NCBI GenBank assembly: GCA_900475325.1
Contig: LS483371.1
Coordinates: 1,426,001 to 1,490,000 of the forward strand
DNA length: 64,000 bases
Source of the DNA: Paucimonas lemoignei
GTDB taxonomy: Bacteria; Pseudomonadota; Gammaproteobacteria; Pseudomonadales; Pseudomonadaceae
Direction of reading: 5' to 3'
The notes below the pieces were generated by a model. That model saw only the letters and a program-made list of their open reading frames with translations, was not told the DNA's origin and did not search any database. Below, one piece after another: positions 1-9,702 of the stretch; the stretch's first letter is position 1; each line of letters opens with the position of its first letter. The position numbers were made by a program, and so were the translations under genes.

Positions 1-1668
1 GGCAAATGACACCGCAAGCCCCAATCCCAGGCCGTCGCCCACCGGTTTGGTGGTGAAAAACGGGTCGAAGATATTGCCCAGATTCTCGGCGGATATACCA
101 CCGCCGCTGTCGCCGACGCTGACCCGCCAGCGTTTGTCCTGAGCATCAATGCGGATTTCCAGACGTTTGACGGCTTTGTCGCGCATTGCATCCAGGGCGT
201 TGCGCAGCAGGTTGATCATCACCTGTTCAAGTCGGATGGCGTCACCGCGCACCCAGGCCGGGCGACTGAGGTTCAGCGTGCAATCAATCTGTTCATCGCG
301 CAGCCGGGAATCGAGTAACAGCAGTGCCTGATCGATCACGGCGGCCAGATCCAGCCGCTCGCGCAGGCCGCCGGGGCTTTTGCGGGCGAAGGTTTTCAAG
401 TGCCCGGTCAAGGCGGCCATGCGGCTCAGCTGTTGGTCCAAAAGGCCCAAAGCCTTATAGGCATCATCGATGCGCCCGTGATCAAGCAGCAAGCGCAAGG
501 TGGCCAGTTGCATGCGCTGCGCGGTGAGCGGCTGGTTGATTTCATGCGCCAGTGCCGCCGACATCTGCCCCAGCGCTGCGAGCTTGGTCGATTGCACCAG
601 GCCTTCCTGAGCGGTGCGCAGGTCACGGGTGCGCTCCTGCACCAGGCGCTCCAGCTCGTCGCGGCTGCGTTCGCGCATTCTAGCCAGGCGCCAGCGCTGA
701 TAAAGGAACAGCCCGAGAAACACCAGCGTCAGCCAGACGCCCGCAGCGGCGAGGGCCGCGTTGCGGGTGTCTTCACTGGCGACCTGCGGTTTGCGCAGCA
801 GGTGCAGGGTCCAGTTTTCACCGGGCAATGGCAGCGATTGCCATAAAAATTCGGCGGTGCCGTCCGGGCCCTCAACCCGCGTCAGGTGGCTGTTCGGGTT
901 GAACTCGCGCAATTGCTGACGGGGCAGCGGGGTCAAGGGCTGCTTGTCATATTGCCGGGTGGTCTGCAGTTCGGCGCGATCCTGCATCGAGAGCGGTCGC
1001 AATTCTCGATAACGCCAGCCTGGCTGATTGGCGATAAACACAATGCCTTTGGCGTCGCTGACCAGTAACAGGTCTTCACCCTGTGCCCATTCGTGTTCCA
1101 GGTCCGGGAATTCCAGCTTGACCACCATGGCGCCGAGAAACTCGCCCGCGTCATTGGTGACCGCGTTGGACAGAAAGTAACCCGGGATGCCGCTGGTCAC
1201 GCCCACGGCATAGAAACGCCCAACACCGGTGGCGATGGTCTGCAGGAAGTAAGGCCGAAAACCGTAGTTATGACCCACGTAGCTGCTGGGCAGACGCCAG
1301 TTGCTGGCGCCGATGGCCAGCCCGTTGCGGTCCAGTAATTCCAGGGTTGAAGATTGGGCGGCGCCGTTGATGCGCTCCAGTTTGCGGTTCAGCGCGTCTT
1401 GGGTCTGAGCATTAATTGGCCCATTCAAGGCGGCGCGCAGCTCCGGGTCCAGTGCGAGCACAGCAGGCAGGGCGCGATAACGTTCGATCAGGGTGTGCAG
1501 CGTGTTGGCGTAGAGCGATAACTGCGCGCCAGCCCTTGCGGCATCATCTTCAACGGCATGCAGCCGCGCTTGCCGCACCGCCAACCCGGCCGAAACGCCT
1601 GCGCCAGCGAGAATCAGCAGGGCATAAAGGGTGATACGCAGCGTGCGGGAAGTGGAGGGCATGGGCAT
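1..1668 (-). CDS. DctB-like sensor histidine kinase (partial, C-terminus cut by window edge)
   Basis: A membrane sensor kinase of the C4-dicarboxylate DctB type, read leftward and running off the window at position 1 (556 codons visible). Seen: an N-terminal membrane helix (about residues 8-27), a long periplasmic Cache-like sensor region (about 40-280), a second membrane helix near 300, a coiled linker, then the H-box '[12 protein letters not shown]' with the phospho-acceptor at about His375, the N-box '[10 protein letters not shown]', and the ATP-lid motifs '[15 protein letters not shown]'. The last visible residues lie just past the G2 box, so only about 50 residues should be missing. The start at 1668 is one of two ATGs (1668, 1662) just before the first membrane helix. 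Known for the family: it phosphorylates a sigma54-dependent DctD-type regulator, which would lie to the left outside the window. The ligand cannot be read from sequence. Confidence 0.9.
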   Translation of the reverse strand, partial: MPMPSTSRTLRITLYALLILAGAGVSAGLAVRQARLHAVEDDAARAGAQLSLYANTLHTLIERYRALPAVLALDPELRAALNGPINAQTQDALNRKLERINGAAQSSTLELLDRNGLAIGASNWRLPSSYVGHNYGFRPYFLQTIATGVGRFYAVGVTSGIPGYFLSNAVTNDAGEFLGAMVVKLEFPDLEHEWAQGEDLLLVSDAKGIVFIANQPGWRYRELRPLSMQDRAELQTTRQYDKQPLTPLPRQQLREFNPNSHLTRVEGPDGTAEFLWQSLPLPGENWTLHLLRKPQVASEDTRNAALAAAGVWLTLVFLGLFLYQRWRLARMRERSRDELERLVQERTRDLRTAQEGLVQSTKLAALGQMSAALAHEINQPLTAQRMQLATLRLLLDHGRIDDAYKALGLLDQQLSRMAALTGHLKTFARKSPGGLRERLDLAAVIDQALLLLDSRLRDEQIDCTLNLSRPAWVRGDAIRLEQVMINLLRNALDAMRDKAVKRLEIRIDAQDKRWRVSVGDSGGGISAENLGNIFDPFFTTKPVGDGLGLGLAVSFA

Positions 1669-1694
1669 GAGCCTGTGTTGCAGGAGTGGCTTGG

Positions 1695-1773
1695 CCCTGT
1701 AGGAGCTGCCGAAGGCTGCGAACGCGGTGAATCAGAAAAACCGCCTTCGCAGCCTTCGGCAGCTCCTACAGGG
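1695..1773. repeat. REPIN, CTGTAGGAGCTGCCGAAGGCTGCG family
   Basis: Two perfectly inverted 28-base arms (1695-1722 and 1746-1773) separated by 23 bases, lying between the kinase and bglX. The same arm type, slightly diverged, recurs at 48,029-48,094. It has the form of a Pseudomonas REP doublet and can fold as a long hairpin in either transcript. Confidence 0.85.
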
Positions 1774-1809
1774 CGCCCGCTGGCTTGATATTGTTTTTAT
1801 TCGTCGTTC

Positions 1810-4119
1810 TTACAGCAAGTTGAAACTCGTCTCTTTAACCGCTTCGGAATCCAGGCCGATCATCAGCTTGAACTCGCCCGCTTCTGCCGCGTATTTCAGT
1901 TGCGGGTTGTAAAACTTCAAATCGTCTTCGCTGAGGGTGAAGGTCACGACCTTCTCTTCGCCCGCCTGCAACATCACTTTCTCGAAGCCTTTGAGCTCTT
2001 TCACCGGACGGCTGATGGACGCTGCCACATCATGCAGGTACAGCTGAACCACCGTTGCGCCTGCGACTTTGCCGGTGTTCTTCACGGTCACACTGGCGGT
2101 CAGTTTGCCTTTGCGGGGCAGGTCCCTGGCCGACAGGGTGATGTCCGAAACGTCAAAGTCGGTGTAGCTCAGGCCAAACCCGAATGGGAACAGCGGGCCG
2201 TTGGTTTCCTCGAAATAGTGCGAGGTGTAGTTGCCTTCCTTCTTCGGCGAGTACGGGCGACCAGTGTTCAGGTGTGCGTAGTAAATCGGCAGCTGGCCGA
2301 TAGAGCGCGGGAAGGACATCGCCAGTTTGCCGGACGGGTTGTAGTCGCCGAACAGCACGTCAGCCACGGCATTGCCGCCTTCGGTGCCGGGGAACCAGGT
2401 TTCCAGCATCGCGTCGGCCTGTTGCACTTCGTCAACCAACACCAGCGGACGGCCATTCATCAATACCAGTACCAACGGCTTGCCAGTGGCCTTTAGCGCC
2501 TTGATGAGATCCTGTTGTTTGCCTGGAATGTTCAGGCTGCTGCGGCTCGCGGCTTCGTGGGACATGCCACGGGATTCGCCTACCACCGCCACGATCACGT
2601 CCGCCTGCTCGGCAGTCTTGACCGCTTCATCAATCATTTCCTGAGCGGGGCGAGGGTCAACCTCGACTTCCTTCTCAATGAAATTCAGGTACTCGAGGAT
2701 GTGCGCGTTATCGCTAACGTTGGCGCCACGGGCGTAGACCAGCTTGGCTTTGTCGCCGACGGCGTTGGCCAGGCCGTCATACACGGTCACTGATTGATGC
2801 GGACGACCCGCCGCAGACCAGCTGCCAAGCATGTCCAGCTGACTTTTTGCCAGGCTGCCGATGACTGCAATGGTGCCCTGCTTTTTCAGCGGCAGGGTCT
2901 GGTTGTCGTTTTTCAGCAGAACCAGAGTTTTACGCGCGACATCGCGGGCTTGCGCGCGGTGCAGGCGATCATCGGAGTAGGTGTCGGCCGGGTCCTGGGC
3001 GGCATCGCCGATACGCAGGTATGGGTTGGCGAACAGGCCCATGTCGTATTTGGCGCCCAGCACTTCACGCACGGCGTTGTCGACTTCCTTGACAGACACT
3101 TCGCCGCTCTTGACCAGCTCCGGCAGGTGCTCGCCGTAAGCCTTGTCGTTCATGCTCAGGTCGACGCCGGCCTTGATCGCCAGTTTTGCGGCTTCGCGGT
3201 AATCCTTGGCGACGCCGTGCTCGATCAGCTCCTTGATCGCCCCGTGGTCGCTGATGGTCACACCCTTGAAACCCCAGTCCTTACGCAGCAGGTCTTGCAG
3301 CAGCCAGTTGTTGGAGGTCGCGGGCACACCATTGATGGAGTTAAGGGCGATCATCACGCCGCCAGCACCTGCATCAATGCCTGCGCGGTACGGCGGGAGG
3401 TAATCCTGGTACATGCGCGTTGGGCTCATGTCTACGGTGTTGTAGTCACGACCACCTTCGACGGCGCCATACAGGGCAAAGTGTTTGACCGCTGCCATGA
3501 TGCTGTCGGCCGAGGCGACCTTCTGGCCCTGGAACGATTTCACCATCTCCTCGGAGATGCGTGAAACCAGGTAGGTGTCTTCGCCAAAGCCTTCGGAGCT
3601 GCGGCCCCAGCGTGGATCACGGGAAATATCCACCATGGGCGCGAAGGTCATGTCCAGACCGTCAGCGCTGGCTTCAATCGCCGAGATGCGGCCTGTTTCG
3701 GTAATGGCTGCCATGTCCCAGCTGGCGGCCAGGCCCAGGCTGATCGGGAAAATCGTCCGATGGCCGTGGATCACGTCGTAGGCAAAGAACATCGGAATTT
3801 TCAAACGGCTCTTGGCGACAGCGGCTTCTTGCAGCGGACGGTTTTCCGAGCGAGTAATGGAGTTGAAGGTGCCGCCAATACGACCGGCAGCAATTTCCTT
3901 GAGGATCAGTGGCTGTGGCATTTCCTGGCTGATACTGATCAACCGCAGTTGACCGATCTTTTCGTCCAGGGTCATTTGCTTCATCAAGTTGCCGATGAAA
4001 GCGTTTTTGGCTTGCAACGTCGCCTGGCTGTTAGTCGCCGCAGCGCTCACATTGTTTGCCGCAAACACCGATTGGCTTGCCAGACCGACCATAAGGCCGA
4101 GGAAACACAGCTTATTCAT
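1810..4119 (-). CDS. bglX: Periplasmic beta-glucosidase, glycoside hydrolase family 3
   Basis: A GH3 enzyme that removes terminal beta-D-glucose from oligosaccharides in the periplasm. Seen: a Sec signal peptide (residues 1-20, 'MNKLCFLGLMVGLASQSVFA'), an N-terminal TIM-barrel domain, the GH3 nucleophile motif 'VTISDHGAI' with Asp at about residue 291, a second alpha/beta sandwich domain ('VIAVVGESRGMSHEA'), and a C-terminal fibronectin-III-like domain ('ASVTVKNTGKVAGATVVQLY'). The length of 769 aa agrees with Pseudomonas/E. coli BglX (about 765). I chose the ATG at 4119 because it opens the signal peptide and has a GAG-type ribosome site; an in-frame ATG ten codons earlier would spoil the signal. 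It stands alone, with a REPIN downstream. Confidence 0.93.
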   Translation of the reverse strand: MNKLCFLGLMVGLASQSVFAANNVSAAATNSQATLQAKNAFIGNLMKQMTLDEKIGQLRLISISQEMPQPLILKEIAAGRIGGTFNSITRSENRPLQEAAVAKSRLKIPMFFAYDVIHGHRTIFPISLGLAASWDMAAITETGRISAIEASADGLDMTFAPMVDISRDPRWGRSSEGFGEDTYLVSRISEEMVKSFQGQKVASADSIMAAVKHFALYGAVEGGRDYNTVDMSPTRMYQDYLPPYRAGIDAGAGGVMIALNSINGVPATSNNWLLQDLLRKDWGFKGVTISDHGAIKELIEHGVAKDYREAAKLAIKAGVDLSMNDKAYGEHLPELVKSGEVSVKEVDNAVREVLGAKYDMGLFANPYLRIGDAAQDPADTYSDDRLHRAQARDVARKTLVLLKNDNQTLPLKKQGTIAVIGSLAKSQLDMLGSWSAAGRPHQSVTVYDGLANAVGDKAKLVYARGANVSDNAHILEYLNFIEKEVEVDPRPAQEMIDEAVKTAEQADVIVAVVGESRGMSHEAASRSSLNIPGKQQDLIKALKATGKPLVLVLMNGRPLVLVDEVQQADAMLETWFPGTEGGNAVADVLFGDYNPSGKLAMSFPRSIGQLPIYYAHLNTGRPYSPKKEGNYTSHYFEETNGPLFPFGFGLSYTDFDVSDITLSARDLPRKGKLTASVTVKNTGKVAGATVVQLYLHDVAASISRPVKELKGFEKVMLQAGEEKVVTFTLSEDDLKFYNPQLKYAAEAGEFKLMIGLDSEAVKETSFNLL

Positions 4120-4367
4120 GAATGATTTTCTCAAGGCGTTTGCCCGCAACTCGCGTTAAATAACAGGCAGCCAACAATTTGGGTTTAGACCTTTGGTGCA
4201 TGTTGTCGGTCACAGCCAGTTAAGGCCGCTGAACTTGTTGTCGCACCGAGCATCTGTAGCGCACAGGTTTTCAACTGGCGCAGGCGACGGATTATGCCGG
4301 GGAACTTCTGTTTTGGCTAAAGCCACTTTGCCATTCAGAATCAAAAAGTAACAAACGAGGGAAACAC

Positions 4368-4994
4368 ATGATGCAAATACAGCACTGCGAGCCAACGCGA
4401 AGCCATCGGTACACGTGGGCCACGGGCCTATTGATGGTGCTCAGTACTTTTCTGGCCGGATGCGGCATCAACAACATCCCCACCTACGATGAACAGGTGA
4501 AGTCTGCCTGGGCGCAGGTGCAGAACCAGTATCAGCGTCGTGCAGACCTGATCCCCAACCTGGTGGAAACCGTGAAGGGCTATGCCAAACAGGAGCAGGA
4601 CACCTTGACCGCCGTGATCGAAGCCCGAGCCAAGGCGACGTCGATCCAGGTCGATGCCAGCACCCTGAACGATCCCGCCAAGCTGAAGCAATTTCAGGAT
4701 GCCCAGGGCCAGTTGACCGGCGCATTGAGCCGCCTGATGGTGGTCTCCGAGCGCTATCCTGATCTGAAATCCAACCAGAACTTCCTCGCCCTGCAATCGC
4801 AGCTTGAAGGCACTGAAAACCGCATCGCCGTGGCCCGTCGGGATTTCATTACCTCGGTCGAGCGCTATAACACAGAGATCCGTACCTTTCCGGGTCGTCT
4901 GTGGCACAGCGTGATGTACAGCGATCTGCCGATTCGGCCGAACTTCGAGGCGACAACGCCGGGTTCTGAAAAAGCCCCGGAAGTTAAATTCTGA
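4368..4994 (+). CDS. lemA: LemA family lipoprotein
   Basis: A LemA-family protein of 208 aa: a membrane-anchored alpha-helical protein of uncertain function. Seen: a hydrophobic N-terminal segment (about residues 20-31) ending in the lipobox 'LAGC' with Cys32, then the conserved LemA core 'NQYQRRADLIPNLVETVKGY' and the C-terminal 'RTFPGRLWHSVMY'. The start at 4368 has GAGGG six bases upstream; Met2 is an equally good start. It is the first gene of a three-gene unit: its TGA overlaps the ATG of the next gene by one base. LemA next to TPM-domain proteins is a recurrent arrangement in bacteria. The family assignment is strong; no biochemical role can be given. Confidence 0.92.
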   Translation: MMQIQHCEPTRSHRYTWATGLLMVLSTFLAGCGINNIPTYDEQVKSAWAQVQNQYQRRADLIPNLVETVKGYAKQEQDTLTAVIEARAKATSIQVDASTLNDPAKLKQFQDAQGQLTGALSRLMVVSERYPDLKSNQNFLALQSQLEGTENRIAVARRDFITSVERYNTEIRTFPGRLWHSVMYSDLPIRPNFEATTPGSEKAPEVKF

Positions 4995-5758
4995 TGCCAG
5001 GCCTGCTCAGGGTTCAGCGCTGGCTGTTGCCCATCGTGCTGTTCTGGGCCTGTGCCTTGTCGGCCCAGGCAGCGCTGCAATTCCCCGCGCTGACCGGCCG
5101 CGTGGTCGACAACGCGCAGATGCTCGATGGGCAGACGCGCACGCAGATCAGCCAAATGCTTGAGGCCCATGAACAAGCCACGGGCGAGCAGGTGGTTGTG
5201 GTCACGCTGCCCGACCTGCAAGGGACGAGCATCGAAGACTTCGGTTATCAGCTCGGGCGCAGCTGGGGCATCGGCGAAAAGGGCAAGGACAGCGGGGCGC
5301 TGCTGATCGTCGCCCGTGACGAGCGCAAGGTGCGCATCGAAGTGGGCTACGGTCTGGAAGAGCGGCTGACCGACGCCCAGTCTTCGGTGATCATCAATCA
5401 GGTGATTACCCCGGCGTTCCGCAATGGCGACTTTGTGGGCGGCATCAGCAAAGGTGCTCAGGCCATGGTTCAGGTGCTGGGCGGCAACCCCCTGGCAGAA
5501 CCTGCCCAATCGGCTGATGAAGACGACTTCTTCGTGGAGCACGGCTTCCTGCTGCTGGGCCTGATTGTGCTGGCCATCGTCGTGTTGAAAATGAGCGGCT
5601 TCGGCGGTTCCGGACGCGGCGGTGGCGGCGGTTTCATTGGCGGCGGCGGGCTGGGCGGCTTTGGCGGCGGCCTGGGCGGTGGTTCCGGCGGCGGTGGTGG
5701 TGGTTTCAGCGGGGGCGGCGGCAGTTTTGGTGGCGGCGGCTCGTCGGGTAACTGGTAG
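4994..5758 (+). CDS. TPM-domain membrane protein with glycine-rich tail (YgcG family)
   Basis: 254 aa, translationally coupled to lemA. Seen: a signal peptide (about 1-26, '...WACALSAQA'), a TPM domain with 'VVDNAQML' near the mature N-terminus and 'LLIVARDERKVRIEVGYGLEERL' in the middle, one membrane helix ('FLLLGLIVLAIVVLKM', about 184-199), and a C-terminal tail of about 50 residues that is nearly all Gly, Ser and Phe. Known: TPM proteins are anchored extracytoplasmic domains found with LemA; plant relatives act in photosystem II repair, but no bacterial function is settled. The Gly-rich tail is typical of this YgcG-like subgroup and would lie on the cytoplasmic side if the first segment is cleaved. 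Confidence 0.88.
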   Translation: MPGLLRVQRWLLPIVLFWACALSAQAALQFPALTGRVVDNAQMLDGQTRTQISQMLEAHEQATGEQVVVVTLPDLQGTSIEDFGYQLGRSWGIGEKGKDSGALLIVARDERKVRIEVGYGLEERLTDAQSSVIINQVITPAFRNGDFVGGISKGAQAMVQVLGGNPLAEPAQSADEDDFFVEHGFLLLGLIVLAIVVLKMSGFGGSGRGGGGGFIGGGGLGGFGGGLGGGSGGGGGGFSGGGGSFGGGGSSGNW

Positions 5759-5823
5759 CGACTGTCACCCCATTGCACCGGTCAGGTTGAAGTGCTCAAG
5801 CAGTACACAAGAGTGATGTGCCC

Positions 5824-6441
5824 ATGGCTTTACTGAATCAAGATGAACAGCGTCAGGTCGCCGAGGCAATTGCCCAGGTTGAACGCCGTACTGACGCCGA
5901 GCTGGTCACCGTGCTCGCGGCTCAGGCCGATGATTACACCTATGTGCCGCTGATCTGGGCCGGGATTATCGGTCTGTTGTTACCGGGTTTGATCAACTTT
6001 TACCCTCAGTGGCTGGACGCCAATCAGCTGCTGCTGGTGCAGATGGCGACGTTTATTGTGGTGGCGCTGATCTGCCGTTTCAGCCGCTGGTCGATGTACC
6101 TGGTGCCCGCAAAGGTTCGACACTGGCGTGCAGGCAATCTGGCCCGTCGGCAGTTTCTCGAACAAAACCTGCACCACACCGCAGGTGGCACGGGGGTGTT
6201 GATCTTTGTCTGCGAGGCAGAGCACTACGTGGAAATCCTGGTGGACCACGGGATTTCAAGCCGGTTGGATAACGAAACCTGGCAAACCATGATCGATGAC
6301 TTCACCCGTCAGGTTCATCAGGGGCAGACGCTGCAAGGGTTTCTCGGCTGTGTCCAGGCCTGCGGCGAAGTGTTGGCCGAGCACGTGCCGGTGACGCAGG
6401 CGCGCAATGAGTTGCCGAACAGATTGGTGGTATTGGGCTGA
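5824..6441 (+). CDS. TPM-domain membrane protein, short form
   Basis: The third gene of the lemA unit (205 aa). Seen: an N-terminal helix 'NQDEQRQVAEAIAQVERRTDAEL' typical of TPM domains, two hydrophobic stretches (about residues 38-57 and 65-83), and the second half of a TPM domain ('TGVLIFVCEAEHYVEILVD', 'FLGCVQACGEVLAEH'). The domain is therefore split by a membrane hairpin, unlike the upstream paralog. ATG 5824 is preferred over the in-frame GTG at 5818 because AAGAG lies ten bases before it. The gap from the previous gene is 65 bases, so co-transcription is likely. Function unknown. Confidence 0.85.
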   Translation: MALLNQDEQRQVAEAIAQVERRTDAELVTVLAAQADDYTYVPLIWAGIIGLLLPGLINFYPQWLDANQLLLVQMATFIVVALICRFSRWSMYLVPAKVRHWRAGNLARRQFLEQNLHHTAGGTGVLIFVCEAEHYVEILVDHGISSRLDNETWQTMIDDFTRQVHQGQTLQGFLGCVQACGEVLAEHVPVTQARNELPNRLVVLG

Positions 6442-6456
6442 ACCTGCAATGCGCCT

Positions 6457-6548
6457 CGTGGGACTGGCTTTGGCCGGGAAGGCGGCCTTTCTATCGACAA
6501 ATAGTGAGTGGACGTACTGGCCTCTTCCCGGCTTAAGCCGGTCCCACG
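6457..6548. repeat. REPIN, CGTGGGACTGGCTTTGGCCGGGAA family
   Basis: Inverted arms at 6457-6480 and 6525-6548 (24 bases each, two mismatched positions) around a 44-base loop, between the TPM operon and the methyltransferase gene. It differs in core sequence from the other REP families in the window. Confidence 0.8.
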
Positions 6549-6688
6549 AACGCGGCATATTGCAGGCCAACACAGAATCGCCGCCCCGAGAGACTCGCCA
6601 CTCGCCCATTAATTAATCCCACCCCAATCTCCGCAACCCGCCTAAAATAGCCGCCTTTGTACCCATCCCGCCCCGAGGCGCTTTTTCG

Positions 6689-7912
6689 ATGTCAGCCACA
6701 GCCACAGCCACTCCCACCCAGCCAGCGCCGGATCACCGTGCGCAGTTCCTGAGCCTGCTGGAAAACAGCCTTTCCCAGAACTTGTTCATCAAACTGGTGC
6801 TGGCCAAGTACGTGGGGGCCGAGGTCGAGCTGCAGCGGGTGATCATCAAGGCGCTGACGGTCAAGGATCAGCCTTGCCTGTCTTTTGTCTATCGCTACAA
6901 GACTCGGGACATCACCAAGAACTTCCCGCTGGCCGAGGCGGTTCAGGTGATTGCCGGGCTGCTGCCTGAGTCGTTCAAGAACGCGCACCTGCTGTCGCTC
7001 ACCGATGAAGTGCAATTGGAATTCAGCAAGAAGGGCAAAAGCACCCTGTTCAAGAGCAAGGCCCAGCAGGAGCGCGAGGCGCCGTCGGCCGGACATGATC
7101 GCGAAAAGAAACGCTACCTCGAGCTGACCCGACCGTTCCTGACGGACCTGGGGGTAACCAACAAGCAGCACGAGCTGATCCCTTCCATGTCGCGCAAGTG
7201 GAAGCAGATCAACAAATTCATCGAGGTGTTCTCCCACGCCTTGACGTCCTCGCCGCTCCAGCTCGATCAGCCGATCAAGGTCGCGGATTTCGGCTCCGGC
7301 AAGGGCTACCTGACGTTCGCCATCCACGATTACCTGCGTAACACCCTGCAAGCGCAAGGGCAGGTCACAGGTGTTGAACTGCGCGAAGACATGGTCACGC
7401 TGTGCAACAACGCGGCGGCGCGGCTTGAACATCCGGGCCTGGTGTTCGAGTGCGGCGACGTGCGCAGTGTGGCGCCCAGTGCGCTGGACGTGATGATCGC
7501 CCTGCATGCCTGCGACATCGCCACCGACTACGCCATTCACATGGGCATCCGTTCCGGGGCGTCGATCATCATGTGTTCGCCGTGCTGCCACAAGCAGATC
7601 CGCCTGCAAATCCAGAGCCCTACCTTGCTGCGGCCGATGCTGCAATATGGTCTGCACATGGGTCAGCAGGCGGAAATGGTCACCGACAGTCTGCGTGCGC
7701 TGTTGCTGGAAGCCTGCGGTTACGAAACCAAAGTCTTCGAGTTCATCTCGTTGGAGCACACCAACAAGAACAAAATGATCCTCGCCGTCAAACGCGCCGA
7801 GCCGCTCAAGTCCGCTGACATCCTGGCGAAAATCCAGGAATTGAAAGTGTTTTACGGCATTCAGGAGCAGTGCCTGGAAACCTTGCTGCTGGCGGACGGG
7901 TTTATTGGTTAA
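6689..7912 (+). CDS. Class I SAM-dependent methyltransferase (Methyltransf_32 type)
   Basis: 407 aa. Seen: the SAM-binding glycine motif 'VADFGSGKGYLTFA' at about residues 198-211, a motif II acidic loop ('VTGVELREDMV'), and later 'ALHACDIATDYAI' and 'MCSPCCHKQI'. The last resembles the Cys-rich segment of methyltransferases of the Methyltransf_32 group, which includes the TRM13-like RNA methyltransferases. The N-terminal 190 residues form a separate domain rich in Lys/Gln. No signal peptide or membrane helix. The substrate cannot be read from sequence; an RNA substrate is a guess from the family. It is a monocistronic gene between two REPINs. Confidence 0.8.
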   Translation: MSATATATPTQPAPDHRAQFLSLLENSLSQNLFIKLVLAKYVGAEVELQRVIIKALTVKDQPCLSFVYRYKTRDITKNFPLAEAVQVIAGLLPESFKNAHLLSLTDEVQLEFSKKGKSTLFKSKAQQEREAPSAGHDREKKRYLELTRPFLTDLGVTNKQHELIPSMSRKWKQINKFIEVFSHALTSSPLQLDQPIKVADFGSGKGYLTFAIHDYLRNTLQAQGQVTGVELREDMVTLCNNAAARLEHPGLVFECGDVRSVAPSALDVMIALHACDIATDYAIHMGIRSGASIIMCSPCCHKQIRLQIQSPTLLRPMLQYGLHMGQQAEMVTDSLRALLLEACGYETKVFEFISLEHTNKNKMILAVKRAEPLKSADILAKIQELKVFYGIQEQCLETLLLADGFIG

Positions 7913-7930
7913 GGCCCGATACACAGCCTC

Positions 7931-8022
7931 TGTGGGAGCGAATTCATTCGCGAAGGGGGCATTCCTGAAATCACGAATGGGTTGGATGTACCGGCCTCTT
8001 CGCGAATGAATTCGCTCCCACA
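7931..8022. repeat. REPIN, TGTGGGAGCGAATTCATTCGCG family
   Basis: Arms 7931-7955 and 7998-8022 are perfect inverted 25-mers separated by 42 bases. The same element recurs at 19,113, 25,320, 27,763 and 54,669. Confidence 0.9.
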
Positions 8023-8152
8023 GGGGGTGAGTCATTTCAGTTGACAGGCCTTCGCAATCCTCCATTCATTGAGCCAGATCAATTGCCCCTTCCTCGGCGC
8101 GCGCATGCTGCAAGCCTCTCCCACGCGCAGGCGACAACGCCGAGGATTCATC

Positions 8153-9301
8153 ATGAGCAGCACTTTTTTCATTCCCGCCGTTAACATCATGGGCCTGGGC
8201 TGTCTCGACGAAGCCATGCAGGCCATTCGCAAGTACGGATTTCTCAAGGCTCTGATCGTCACCGATGCCGGGCTTGCCAAAGCAGGGCTCGCCGCTCATA
8301 TCGCCGGGTTGCTGGTGGAGCAGGGCATCGACTCGGTGGTCTACGATGGCGCCAAACCCAACCCCACCGTCAGCAACGTTGAAAACGGCCTGGCCCTGTT
8401 GCGTGAACGCGAGTGTGACTTCGTGATTTCCCTGGGCGGCGGCTCGCCCCACGACTGCGCCAAGGGTATTGCTCTGTGCGCCACCAACGGCGGGCACATC
8501 AGTGACTACGAAGGCGTGGACCTCTCGAAGAACCCGCAGCTGCCGCTGATCGCCATTAACACCACCGCAGGCACCGCCAGTGAGATGACGCGCTTTTGCA
8601 TCATCACCGATGAAGCGCGCCACGTGAAGATGGCCATCGTCGACCGCAACGTCACGCCGCTGCTGTCGGTCAATGACCCGGCCATGATGGCCAGGATGCC
8701 CAAATCCCTGACCGCAGCCACAGGTATGGATGCGCTGACTCACGCCATTGAAGCTTACGTCTCTACCGCCGCCAACCCGATCACCGATGCCTGTGCGCTC
8801 AAGGCGATGTCGTTGATTGCCGCTTATCTGCCCCGTGCAGTGAATGACGGCTCGGACATGGAGGCGCGGGAAAACATGGCTTACGCGCAGTTCCTGGCGG
8901 GCATGGCGTTCAACAATGCGTCGCTGGGTTTCGTGCACGCCATGGCGCATCAGCTTGGTGGTTTCTACGACTTGCCCCACGGCGTGTGCAACGCGGTGTT
9001 GCTGCCTCACGTACAGAGCTTCAATGCGTCAGTGAGCTCGGCTCGCCTGACGGACGTTGCCCACGCCATGGGCGCTGATATTAACGGTTTGTCCGCAGAG
9101 GATGGCGCCCGGGCAGCCATTGCCGCGATCCGCACGCTGTCGGCTTCCATCGACATCCCGCCAGGTTTGACGGCGCTGGGAGTGAAGGAAGACGACTTCC
9201 CGATCCTGGCCGCCAATGCCTTGAAAGACGCCTGCGGCCTGACCAACCCGCGTCGTGCTGACCAACAACAAATAGAAGGGATTTTCCGTAGCGCACTGTG
9301 A
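8153..9301 (+). CDS. yiaY: Iron-containing (group III) alcohol dehydrogenase
   Basis: An NAD(P)-dependent alcohol dehydrogenase of the Fe-ADH family (382 aa), similar to YiaY/ErcA of Pseudomonas. Seen: the nucleotide-binding '[17 protein letters not shown]', the '[16 protein letters not shown]' loop, and the conserved metal-ligand region with '[12 protein letters not shown]', '[12 protein letters not shown]' and '[14 protein letters not shown]', which carry the His ligands for Fe2+. Start ATG 8153 has GAGGA upstream; the 28 in-frame codons before it show no family similarity. The stop codon overlaps an ATG at 9301 that could begin a longer form of the next gene. The physiological alcohol is not evident. 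Confidence 0.92.
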   Translation: MSSTFFIPAVNIMGLGCLDEAMQAIRKYGFLKALIVTDAGLAKAGLAAHIAGLLVEQGIDSVVYDGAKPNPTVSNVENGLALLRERECDFVISLGGGSPHDCAKGIALCATNGGHISDYEGVDLSKNPQLPLIAINTTAGTASEMTRFCIITDEARHVKMAIVDRNVTPLLSVNDPAMMARMPKSLTAATGMDALTHAIEAYVSTAANPITDACALKAMSLIAAYLPRAVNDGSDMEARENMAYAQFLAGMAFNNASLGFVHAMAHQLGGFYDLPHGVCNAVLLPHVQSFNASVSSARLTDVAHAMGADINGLSAEDGARAAIAAIRTLSASIDIPPGLTALGVKEDDFPILAANALKDACGLTNPRRADQQQIEGIFRSAL

Positions 9302-9319
9302 TGGCTGAACATTGTCACT

Positions 9320-9355
9320 GCGCCAACCCGCGATGCATGCATTGCGGGTTGGCGC
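9320..9355 (+). other. Strong perfect hairpin between yiaY and the next gene
   Basis: A 12-base perfect inverted repeat (9320-9331 / 9344-9355) with a 12-base loop that itself contains ATGCAT. It lies 19 bases after the yiaY stop. No U-tract follows, so it is not a classical terminator; it may stabilise the yiaY mRNA 3' end or attenuate the downstream gene. If translation begins at 9301 it would be coding and encode a 'CHCANPRCMHC' peptide. Confidence 0.6.
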
Positions 9356-9372
9356 TCGCCCAGGGACTGTTG

Positions 9373-9702
9373 ATGAAAACCACATCAAGCGCTATCTGCG
9401 AAGCCGCCGATCAACTCGCCGGTTTTGTGGGCTACCACCACAAGGCACATCGTCACATCGTACGTTTCAGCGAAGATGCATTCGGCATGGACGTCAAGGA
9501 CGAGACCATCATCCCGACCTGCGAATTCGTCTGGTCGCCCGGCACTCACCCACTCATGACCCTCAGTCGTCAGCGCCTGCAATTGCTGCTGGAGCAAAAC
9601 ATCGACGACCGCCTGTGCATCAGCGAACCGCTGCGGGTTTACATGCGTCGGCTGGATCTACCCGAAATTGTTGTGGAGCGGCGGCAAATACGGTCCCTGT
9701 AG
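9373..9702 (+). CDS. Small conserved-looking protein of unknown function
   Basis: 109 aa; I do not recognise the family. Seen: no signal peptide or membrane segment, a His-rich stretch 'GYHHKAHRHIVRF' (residues about 21-33), and an amphipathic helical C-terminus. I chose ATG 9373 because AGGGA lies six bases upstream and it follows the hairpin. An alternative start at ATG 9301 (overlapping the yiaY stop) would add a 24-residue Cys-rich leader with the pattern C-x-C-x4-C-x2-C, which could bind metal. The TAG stop (9700-9702) is supplied by the first bases of a REP element, so the C-terminus may have been set by that insertion. Confidence 0.55.
   Translation: MKTTSSAICEAADQLAGFVGYHHKAHRHIVRFSEDAFGMDVKDETIIPTCEFVWSPGTHPLMTLSRQRLQLLLEQNIDDRLCISEPLRVYMRRLDLPEIVVERRQIRSL

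Noticed and set aside
1695..1773. Interpreting REP palindromes as Rho-independent terminators or CRISPR repeats
   Set aside because: They lack U-tracts, are dispersed doublets of several families, and have no regular spacer array.
6692..8065. A 457-codon open frame antisense to the methyltransferase gene
   Set aside because: Composition is that of a codon shadow; the sense strand has the SAM-binding motif and a sensible start.
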